The notes under the pieces: model-generated
The model's database searches: none
The model's input: only the letters and a program-made list of their open reading frames with translations
Told to the model about the DNA's origin: nothing
Made by a program: the position numbers and the translations under genes
From: Meandrina meandrites
Taxonomy: Eukaryota; Cnidaria; Anthozoa; Scleractinia; Meandrinidae
NCBI GenBank assembly: GCA_963693305.1
Contig: OY855903.1
Location: 32,765,598-32,829,597, forward strand
DNA length: 64,000 nucleotides
Reading direction: 5' to 3'
In this document: in pieces, positions 32,001 to 44,000 of the stretch
Layout of the letters: the number at the start of each line of letters is the position of its first letter
Numbering within the stretch: position 1 is the first letter of the stretch

Positions 32001-35000
32001 AAGCGAGAGATGCGCTATGATTTGCTCATTTTAATAAAACTGCATTGCAAGTTTGGAAGTCACACACAGGAACTTGTCTGGCAATGTTGGGAAAATTGGA
32101 GAAAATTTCTACTTTTCTTGCAACTTGCCACTAAAATGTCTTTGTGTAACATCGCCTTAAGGATTGACTTGATCTTTCATACCGTAAAACCACAAGGTAC
32201 AGAATGAACACACTTTTCTGTTCCTTGAAGCACACACTACTTGGAAATCTCTTTTACTCACCTCCGAGCCCGCGATGACAAGCAAAAATCACCCAGGCTA
32301 GTGCCAAGCTCCACGCAAAGCGTGAAAAAGTCCCGTATGTGATATTCTCTGCGCGAGAGAAAGGCTGAGGATTGTTCTTTCTAAGAACTTTATATTCACC
32401 ATACAATGTGGACAGGGCGAGAATGATAGCAACACACCAACCAGCCATATTGAATAAGTACATGTGAACCTAACAAGAGGAAAACAGTCAACAAATCAGA
32501 TGGATTTAATATAGTTCTCTATAGACTTTTCTGTAAGTGTTCTGTTTGCCGCGAAACGGCTTATCTCTAATAAAAAATTATCCTGCGAAATTGCGGGGAA
32601 TATCACCTGATACTTAGCTGACGAGGCTGTCTAGGCATCGGCTAAAATCAGACGATATTCAGCAAGAGTAATAGTAATTGTTTTATTATTCAACAAATTG
32701 TCAACAAAATGTTTCTTTGCATCTACAAAAACTGTTGTTGTGCACAAAGATTTCAGACGAATCTTGGCAACCTACATATATCGCAGTTTTAATATCTGAT
32801 TTGTACAGATAGCGGATAACTTTCTGACCATATATGGGCATTGTGCAAATTTGTTGAATAATAATAAATATTGACAGCAAATGTAGGTAGATATCAACTT
32901 TTTGTTCTGAAAGTGACAGCCACTACAACAACTTTTCCCAGGTATCATCCATGAACAAACACAATATTGGCATTGCTACCTCACCATAAAGTAAAGACAC
33001 AGACCTTTGGGATGACAAAATGGTGTTACCTTGGTTCGTAGCTTCCAGTCCTTTGCATGAACAAGTAAGTATCCCAACACCATACCAACAAGATACGGCG
33101 CAATACGACAGTAAGGCTTGACATATGTGAGCGACATAGAATCAACACCAGCGGCCCTGGAACAAAATAACACAAAAGCTCTCTCAAGATGATATTTACT
33201 ACATTAAATTGAAATAACATTTGTGACCTTACTGATGCGATTTTTGCACCAGTCAATGTAACAACACCCCCCCCCCCCCCCCCCCCCCCAACCCAACCTG
33301 GGAATAGCAGGCAGTTAGAAACAAATTCCCTCGACTTAAATGTACCTTACTTACCCTTCAGCTTGAGCTGCAGGGCCGAGCATAACAGCCGCGAGGTCAT
33401 AATGAGCATAAATGATAGCTGTCGTAATGAAACTGATACTTGCCAACACACCAACAATTACAAGCAGTCCTCGCAAACGAAACCTACAAACAAACAAAAA
33501 ACGAGTCAGTCACGAAAACAAGCTGAATCCTCTCTTGGCGAGTATCATAAACAAGGGTTAATTATGCAATAAACGAAGGAAGCTAACACTATAAACAAAG
33601 ACGAGAACAAAAAGATGTATACACTGTAATATAAAACAAGACATCGACGAAAACAACAGAAGAAAAACCTCATAAGTGCTTTAATTTTTTTTTCACAACG
33701 ACCAAGCTGGATCTGTTTTTATTTACCAAACCAGATTGTTAAGGTAAATCATAACCCCTCACCCCTCACCCCCCCCCCCCCCACTCCCTGCAGGGAAATA
33801 AAATCGTCACTGCCATTCACATTGCATTCCTGAATTATTATTTTTTATTTCGTAAATACTGTAACACTACTACATACACAGACAGTAATTACAATATGAT
33901 ACTTAATAAAAAATAATACAAAAAAATAGCAAAAGAGCTTGTACTAGCAACATCATGATTTCACTACTATCTATATTCCTGAATTAATAAAATTCAACCA
34001 ATTTAACAATAAAATTGTTTATAGTAACATCTGCAAATTTGATCCTTTTAAACAGGAACATTTTCTGTTCAATATTCAACCTGTTTTCTTACACTTATTC
34101 AGTGTCTGTATGTATTGTGTATTACTTGCAAGTTACCTTACAACCTCACCTCACCCCCCACCTGTCCCCTGGCGCCAATGCGCATAGGGCTTCCACCACA
34201 ACACAAATGTGATAATTACGTATATTTTACCTAAAAGTTTATCAGACTGCATTTCAATAAATTTATCCTGCTGATGTTTTGGAATGTAAAAAAAAAAACG
34301 CCTACCGGTACGCTGTGAAGAGAATGGCTGGAGCAATGATGTAGAACTGCATGTCATTAGCTAGGTACCAGGCCCAGCCCATACACTGTAGAGAAAGTAT
34401 AACTGTTATTAGTATATACTAAAACAGTGGATAGCGTTGTTGGTGCATGCTGATTGGCTACTCAAACATGGGATATCCTTTGCTTTTCACCTCCAAGCAA
34501 CTCGCGCATGAAAACTGTAATTGTTGACAAGAATAAATGAGTTAAAATAATCCTTTTTTGGTTATATAATAATGAGCAGCAGTGTTTTATCAAGTTTAAA
34601 AACACGAGGCGCAGCCAAGTGTTTTAGACTTGATAAAACACGAACTGCAAATTTATTTAACGGTTTCAAAATGTTCTAATATAGATCAACTCATTCTTGC
34701 ATTTTAGATCTAGATTTGAGGTTACTTTGGCTGAAAAATTTGGACGTAAAGTGTAGCCGTGTCTTTATCAGATTTTAAGACACTCATTAAACATTTATTT
34801 CCTCAGTGTTGGTGGTTAGTGGTGGATATTTACCTGGTCGCTTCGCAGCTCAGTAAATATCTACCACTAAACCCCTCCACTTTGGTGAATAGTTGTTAAT
34901 TATTATAATGTACAATTTATATGAAATTATATATACAATTGTATTCAATTGATACAAAACAAATAAATGCATTTAAAAACACACAAGTTAGTATTTTAGA

Positions 35001-38000
35001 AATGATATGAGGTTAAATTTAAGATGATGAAAGATGGTAAATTTTAAGCTCAGTATTGGCATAAATGATAAGGTTAAAAAAAATAATGCTTATCAATCAA
35101 TATTCATCTTTATCAATATGAGGTTTGTTACAAAAGAATTTGTCATCTTTCAGTGAGCTCAATGTTTATCCATATAATTGAGCATTTTATAACCCTTAAA
35201 AAATCCAGTAGTTAGTTGTTTTTAGTCTGATAACATGACCCACCTCAACCCAAGTTCTACATATTCAATTTCTTATTTAACACTCTCTGACTTCTTGCCA
35301 CACATTCTTCCAGCCTCTCTTTCCAGCAGATTTTCTCCTTTCTTGTGCGATCAAACAAGGTTTATCAGAGAGTGTTGGTTGATTATATATCTTTTGCTTT
35401 AAGATAAGTAATAAATCTCACCGATGCTCCAAATTTAGTGGGATAAAAATTGTTGATATACAGCAGGTTTGTCCACCAGTATTTACTACATTGTGTTTCT
35501 GTTTGTAGTCCATACCACATAGGACCCTCGCCAAGAAATTCCGTCATTTTGTGATAAAACAGCAACACAAACATGTAAGCTGGGGTTAACCTGTTCATTT
35601 TTAAACATATCATGTTATTAAAGTTGATATTTTGATTTGGGCAGGGCCAGTGAATGATAAATGTTGGGCATCAAATGCTTTGTTACGGCTATTTTAAGTA
35701 CAGGGAAGGTGCCGTGACCCAATGGTAAGCATCCCATGCAGGGAGTAGTAGAAATATTCCTTGTCGCTTCACGCCGAGATAAGCTTCTTTCTAATGGCCA
35801 GTAGACCCAAATGTAGACTTTACCCTGCAAGTCTACCTGTTATAAATGCAGACAAGTGTTGAAAAATTTCATCGCTATTTTAAGTATTGTTAAGCTATTA
35901 ATGAAAGCAACATTATTTTAATGTAAGAAAGGTAAACAGACTCGTACCAGGGAACAATAAAATAAATAAATATACAAAGCAACCAGGACTCTGAGTACAT
36001 TTGTTTCATGAACAGATGAAATTTAAGCTCTTTATAATTATTTGGGGGGGGGGGGGGGGGGGGCAATGGAGATGAGTAAGCCCTACCTCCAAAAACGATG
36101 AAAATAATACTGAAATAGTGGAAGTTCTCCATTTTTCTTCTCCATGTGACGCAGTGACAAATATGCAACTAAGAGGCCACTGTTGATAAATATATAACAA
36201 AGAAAGATTTAAAACACAAAAACAAGATATAGTGGGGTGAGTCAAAAAAGGTGCCATTAACATATGTTAAGTAATATAGACTACGATGTGGTTATCAACA
36301 GTGGTGAAACAGAGTGCTAAATAGTTGTTGGGTATCAAGCCGTCATCTGTTAACAGGTGACGGCTTGATCTCCTAAAGAGTCTGGAAGGAAAAGGCAGAC
36401 TTCATCAGGTGAATATAGCTTGTGAAGGAATTTCTGCAACCCTAAATTTCAGAATTCCACAAGTCTTTTGAAGTGTGTTTTGACAAATAAGGAGCAACAG
36501 ACTGCATTTTTAATGCTATATGAGAAGTTTATAATGTCCTCTTTATCGAGAATCAAAACAGTAAAATTGTTCTGTGGCTACCACAAGAGTGTCTGTAATT
36601 CTATAATTGCCAGGGATCTGGATTTTGTCTGTAATAGCAGGGTGTCTGAAAGGTGAGAGATTACTGTATCTGGCTGCCAAAACTCGATTTTTAGTTGCAC
36701 TGGCAACCAGTATTGAGTCACAATCTTGAGCCCTTTAAGGTAAGGTCTGATTGTATGTTGAATTAAAAACAGCTGGCATATTAGCACTTACCTCAGGAAA
36801 AAGAAACTATCAACTGAAAAGGTTGCATTGCCAACAGTTTGAAATGTGAAGCGCTGAATGATGCTTGCAACCAACACCAAATTACCTGTAACAAAGTTAA
36901 AAAATTTAATAATGAAACAAATGGCATGAAACAAATGGCATGAACATGGGGGAAAGGTGATAGTGGTGATGGCAGTGAGGTAGATCTAGGATTTGAATGA
37001 GAGGAGAGAGGCCAGTGCCCAGTTTGCTGAAAGGTGACTGCCAAACCTGAAGGAGCATAAAGAGGAGTCCAGTGGATAACTCCCCAAGAAAATGTCCAAA
37101 TTTTGGTTCTCAGAAAATATTATCCTTTCGAAGCATCTTTTAGGCTTCCTGCTCAGATGAGCTATGGTATTTTTTTTAAAAAATACCTTCTAAGTTACAT
37201 TAAATTGTGGCTAAGCAGCATATACAACAGACTAGATCGCATTCACATACCTACAAAAGGTAAAGTAGGTACTTACTGATGGGTGTGATCAGTTGTGTCG
37301 AGAAGGTGTGTCCCAGAATGACCCACCACATGCTGAGTACTCGCATGCCATTGATGGAAGTGATGGCACTGGCAGGAACATTTGTATCCATAATACGACT
37401 TGTGTTTTGAATTAAAGAAAAACACAAAAAGAACCGTACCACCACATCTGTGTGAAAATAAACAACAACATTAGTAGTACAAACATACAATATAGATCTT
37501 CATAAAGATAACAGTCATGAGCAAGTGACTAAGACAAATCTAAGTCATAACAGGATTTCTGGGCCCCAAACGCTCACCAAGGTCAACAAGATTCTCTCTG
37601 AAGTCAGTGGTTAGAGCACCCAACCAGTATCTCAGAGGTCATAGGTCTCAATCCTTTCAGGAACTCAGACTTTTTCTTTGTCCCAAGCTCATGACAAATG
37701 GACATTTTAATCTTGAACATTTATCCACCAAACTTAAAATTTACCATATCTCATTATTTATTGACCGCGCGGCCATGGGCCAAGCGTGGTTCTTGCTCTG
37801 CATGGGATTTATTTTTCGTTGTTTTTGTATTTTTTTGTCGGTGACCAGACCCAAACCTCCACTCGGCCAAATCAGTTTGAATCATGCAACCGGTGTTGTT
37901 TATAAATGTATAATAAATGTTCATAAATGTACGGACAAATTACGGATATTGTTTTCTATATCGTGTATAAAATATTTTTTCTTTTGGCTTATCGAAGCAT

Positions 38001-41000
38001 TGGATTCAAAGGGAATATTGAATACCCTAAAAAAGGTATTACGTCAGCCATGGAATGTGCTGACGTTGCAGCTTTCACTTTCACTTTCATTAAGACCATT
38101 ATGTCATCATAAATTTCAAAACCGCTTTGAGCGATGGTGCAATATTGGATTGTGTGACTCGTGTGACTACTTTGCTAGTCCTTTACTCATATTGCAAACA
38201 GATTAAGTTTAACCGTGACTTTTGAGAAAGAAAGCTGTTAATTAGCAAAAAAATATAAATGCGGTTTTAAGTTGCTAGCAACTTCTTGTTGCACAACTGT
38301 TGACCTTGTTTTGACTGCAGTATCGCAATTATCGCAGTTTTTCCAAACACTTTGCCAAATCAATAAAATTTGTATTTTTTGTAGCTTCATTCAATCCTGG
38401 ACATTACTCCTTATCACACGTACACTCTTTGCTATTCTCTACAAATTAAGCACCTCTGTTTTTTTTCTGATTCTCACTCTTTTGAATAATCCCCTTGACA
38501 GCTCTCCAATTTAGGGATGGACCATTATTTTCCTGGAGGGGGGGGGGGGGGGGGGTAAGACAAATTTTCCTCTGCAAACTTTTTTTTAATTTATGCACCT
38601 CTGCAAACATTTTTTTCGAAATGCAAACTAATTTTTTTTTACACATTTTGTGTTTGCAAGCAATTTATTCTGTCTTTGTAGGCCCTGCAAACAATTTTTT
38701 CAATATTTTTTATACCCCCCCCTCCCCTCCAGAAAAATAATGGTCACTCCCCCAGTAGCCTGGGATAAATTTCATTAAATTCAGAACCTTTTGAGCAGTT
38801 GCTACATTAAGCCAAATCAAGTTAATGAAAAATAGTCAAACTAAATAGTGTACAATATCTAATCAACATTACACTCACTTGGTCTAGGGGGCTCCTGGTT
38901 AAGGCTTGATAAAGTTGAACTTGCACTAAAATTCACCTCAGAGGAGGAGTGTAGTAAATTTGTCATGTCCTTGTCAGGATCATTTTTTCCAAATGAATTT
39001 TGAAGATGAGGAGCCTGATCACTACCAGTTGCCATGGAGACACCTCTGATTGGCATGAAGCCATCACTTTTGCTGACAGGTGATGAGTGTGGCTTCATAA
39101 AGCTAACAGCAATGTCGACAATTGTCCCAACGAGGCAGAGGAAGAGAATTAAACCACACAAGATCCTGAACAAATATGATAACAATATGAATAAAAATGG
39201 TACAAACAAAACATATTCCTTTAAAAATTGGAACAAATAAAAATTGAAGATTCAAATGTTATTGCACAAAATTAATGTTATAATCAGAAAATCGCTATTT
39301 AGTGAATACAGTATATTTTATTTCACTTAATTTTATTTTTTCTTTCTATAACTTATTTTCTCAAAGATATTAGCGAGGGTAAATAAAGTATATGTATGTA
39401 TGCAATTGCACGTGCTCCATAAATCTTTATAACTCTTACCATTAATATACTGACTAAGCATTTTCCAGTAACACAAACGTTAACACAGCATACAAACAGT
39501 GCTTGAAATTAGCGGTTGCCCAGTTGCCCGAGACAACTAAAACTTCGTTCGGGCAACCATTATTTAGGAAAAATAAAGGGCTGGTTGCCCGAGAAAAATT
39601 TGCCACACAACCCAGGAAAAAATTGAAGTACTTTGTCTTACATTACTGTGATGCGTAGCAGAATAAAGAACAGAAGCAATGAACTTGAGAAATGAAAATA
39701 GCTCTAAATGCAGGGCGCGATACGGTCACCAGTGTGACTAACATTTTGTACAAATTCTGCGTTAGTCGCCAAAATGGCGACTACACTGTGTGTTGACGAT
39801 GAATAAGAGTCATTTCCTCAGACATTGTGCCCTTCCAGAAAGTTATATCGGAAGGTCTTTGCTTCTAAAGCATCCAAAATAACAAAAGAAATCAATCCAT
39901 CCTTTTCCTTCGCTGTAAAAGATTCTGTCACATTTGATTTTGCAATCTGGCGAATAAACCTTTGCGTTTAGCAACTATTTTTACCTTTTAGCCGCCAAAT
40001 GCTAAGGACAACCAAGTCCTCATCAGGGCAACCAAAGTCAGGGGCTAGGTTGTCCGGCATTTGCCATAAGGACAACCTGGATTTTTTTCTAATTTCAAGC
40101 ACTGCATACAAAGTTAAATAGTCAGCACAACAAGCTAACTTGTTTAAATCAGCATAAACAATTCTTATAAATAAATTTAATTAACAGACATAGCAGTGAT
40201 ATATATACTTAAACAATGTACAAAGAATTCTTTTTTGTAAATTTGCAACAAAAAAAACTGTCCTCAGTGATTCAGAAATGCTGTACTGTACTTACAAAGT
40301 CATGATTACTCCAGTTGTGTATTCTGACTTCTTGTTACAGAAAACGGGTTTAGTCTCAGAGTTTGCCTCCAAGCCACTGATTGACTGTGGGCTTAGCTTT
40401 GCTACTGTCATATTTTCCGCTTTGTTAATTCCTGGTGAGATAGATGCAACAGGTCTGACATAATGTTGGGTGTTTAATAATAAATATACACTGTAGTTCA
40501 TGGGAAATTTATTAATACTAGTGTTTAATATACAAGACCCTTCCAGGGAGGGGGTGGCAAATATTATGTACCTGTAAGAATATCATCCAAAGCTTTGGTT
40601 ACATCCTCTTCACTGCATTGATTCGGTGCACAAATCCCCCAGCGAATAGGAAATGCCTGAAAAATAAGCAAAACATAACAATCAGAAGGTAAAACCTTGC
40701 ATTCATATGTCAACAGCATATTCTACACTAGAATTGTAAATAACCACATGCAACAACATTGACAAGAAAATAATCTGTATATTTACACTTTATTTTACAT
40801 GCAATAAAACAAAATTACAAAACTAGGAAATACAGGAAAACAAAACAAGTAAAAGATTAAGTCAATTTAAAGGAAGAAATCCCAAAACAGTAGAAAAGGT
40901 GAAGTAGCATTAATGAACTTCTTACCTCAGTGACATTCAAAGCAGGCACTGTGATGTAAGCCAAGCAATAATGAGCGTCAACAATAGATTTAGTACACTC

Positions 41001-44000
41001 ACTGTACGATCCTAACCAGCCAACATTTCCAATAAAAAGTCCACTTTGAGGTTTACCAATAGCATCAAGATCTGTAGAACAATAATTAGTAGTACAAATT
41101 ATACATTCGCGCAATAGTCTCTCACGGATTTCGGAAGCATAAAGACTTTGCTTTTGAAGTTTCCAAATTTTGATTACTTCAAGAATATCATCTGTAGGCT
41201 CACTGCCTCCAGAAGAATATGGCTGCGTTGTGCTGTGGAGGGCAAAGGGACGTCATGCTCCATGTCTCGTGTTACTTAAAACTTTAAAGCTTTCTGTGAC
41301 CTTGCTGCCTGCATTATACTCTGTGTCAGGTTATCGAAAATTGAAAAGCGTACATCTAATTTAAAGCAACATTTAGACTCTTCACCTCAAATACGCCCCT
41401 TTATAGAATTCCAATCATTCACTAAAAAGTAAAATTAAAACTGTTATTGTCGCTCCATAAAAGTTGCGTTATATTGTAGTGTGATTCACAACACGATATA
41501 CTCGCCACTCTTTCGAAGATTTTAATTAGCCTGAAACTGCGCTGCGATAGATAAAAAAAAAAACATTCCATGTGTCCTGAAGAAAGATTGTTACTCCATA
41601 CCAACTTAAGAAAAATTTAGACTCTTCACCCCAAACACATTATTCCTCTTTAGAACTCGATTTATTTTTTCAAAAAAATAATAGCTATTACGTGTATAAG
41701 TTACAGCAGTCTCTGGTGAAGCCGGACAAAGATAAATATTTCATCCGTGATAAGATACAACACATCTTGCAAGATTTGTAACAGTTTAATTAGACAGCCG
41801 AGCTTAGCTGTTTAAATGCAAGTAATCATCATCTTTAACGAAAAATTTTCAGATCTTGTCCGTTCAGAGCGAACATTTTGCGAAGTCAAAATATCTTGCA
41901 AATAGAAGCGAGCCAAACCGCTCGAGCAGAGCATCATGCAAACGTGTAACATGATGTCAAAACAAAGACAAATCCGCAGTAGTGAGTCTGTGTCGGCTTG
42001 TCACGATTCTCAGTAACATTTGTCTTTGAATTTTTTTAGACACTCGATACTCCTTTAGCAATCTAAAATATAAACTTATCGGGGAAGCCGTAAAAGGCAA
42101 AGTTCGTATTGGAACGAGAAAACATGTATTTTTTATGCCATTTTCGGTGATCAGTAACGACGCATAAATTAAATTTTGAATCTACGTCACAGACACGATC
42201 GTCCACTCATGCGTCCAGCCGTCACTTCTCGGGGAGGAAAGACCGAACACGAGAGGACGGCAGAAAACGAGCCTACCTTAATTGTCATTTGCTGTTTAAT
42301 CAGTTAATATTTCATTTAGTTCTTCTTGTTCAGCATGTAAGACCCTAGCGCCAATCACAAACATAACAGGAGACAACTAGATTAACGTCTGTTTTTTTAT
42401 TCACATCGATAAAATCTGTTGATTGCATTTTTGACATTTTTTGCCGGTCTTCAAGGAAAACTAAGGAGCCTTGATCGTGTAAAGAGAACAAATGATGTCC
42501 CCAGCATTTAAAAAATAACCACAAACATTATCACCAGCATTTACAATCAATGATTGTCAAAATTTCTTGGAGAAAGAACACATAATTACATTGTCCCACC
42601 AATTTACAATAAATAGCATTTATTTTGGTACTTCGTGACCTCAAGCTCTGAGCCAAAGCTACCTCACGTAACACGAGACAAAAAATAGAACCTCTGTATT
42701 ACATTACAATCACATCATCAAAGTATATACTAATATCATTTTGAATTACCTAAATTTCTAGTAAATTGCTTCTTACTCCTTTAGTCTCAATCACAGGCTT
42801 ATGTAATGTATTTCACAAAGTATTACCCTGATCGAACCTCTCTGCCACAGTCAAACAGTACAAGACAAAACCACATCTTTAATTCACTTCGATAAAATCT
42901 GTTAATCACATTCTTGACATTTTTTGGCGGTATTACAAAGTAAAACCAAGCAGACACATCTGTGTAAGAGCACACATAATGTCCCAGCATTTAGAATTAA
43001 CTCAATACATTGTCACCCGCGTATGAAATAAATACCTGAAAACTTTTCTTTGAGCAAGAACACATATAATGTACCACAAATTTACCATAAACATATCCAT
43101 TGTTTTAACCTTGTTCACTTGTCGCTTCATAACCACACATGAGATCTTACACGAAGTACTACCTGCGTCAAAGCTACCCACACCAAATTCTTGTGTTACC
43201 ATGAGACAAAAAGGCTAACTGCAAGCTACCTAAGCTAACAAAAAAAATTACTGGAGGCCAACTGGAACGGCTCGCATGCCTCATCGCCTCGCACTTTGTA
43301 GCAACCCATCATTTTTAGAGGAGCTTGCACAAATAGCAATAAGAAAGATTATCCTAGTACAGTCTGAAAAACAGAAACAGATACCTTTGTGAAAGGTTTT
43401 CATTTCATTTTATTATTAATTTATTTGTTTTTGGACAGTAGGGTTCCCTTAAGCCCCTAACTTAGATTTGCCAAAAGGTTAAATATGTTGTGGTTCACTA
43501 TAATTGTACCCTTGGTAGAGGGTGGAAAAGGGGGGGGGGGGGGGGGGGGGTAATAGATTATGCTTCACGGAAAATAAAACAGCTCTTTCACAATATTCAC
43601 GAAAAATATAACAGCATTTCACACTTCACAGAAAATAAAGAGAATGTTTTGGAAAATCATGGTTCATGGTGACTATGGAAATCACAATTCATGAGTAAAA
43701 AAAAATAGCCATTTCGTATTTCACGGGAAATAAAAGAGCTGATTCCGGGTCACGAAAATACCATTTACCACCCTCTTTGTTCAATTTGGTGTTTTCCTGT
43801 ATCGGTTGGTAGCTAGTATATGTAATCATGAAAATAAAACAGAGCAATTATTTCTACCCGAGAGCAAAATTGAACCAGTAGATTGTCATGTGCTCTGTCA
43901 CCCATTTATGTTAGATTCATTACACATTGCTATTTTTATCACTAGCATAAACCATTGTAATCGCAAACAGCGTGATTCAGCAAAAAAAATTGTACAAACC

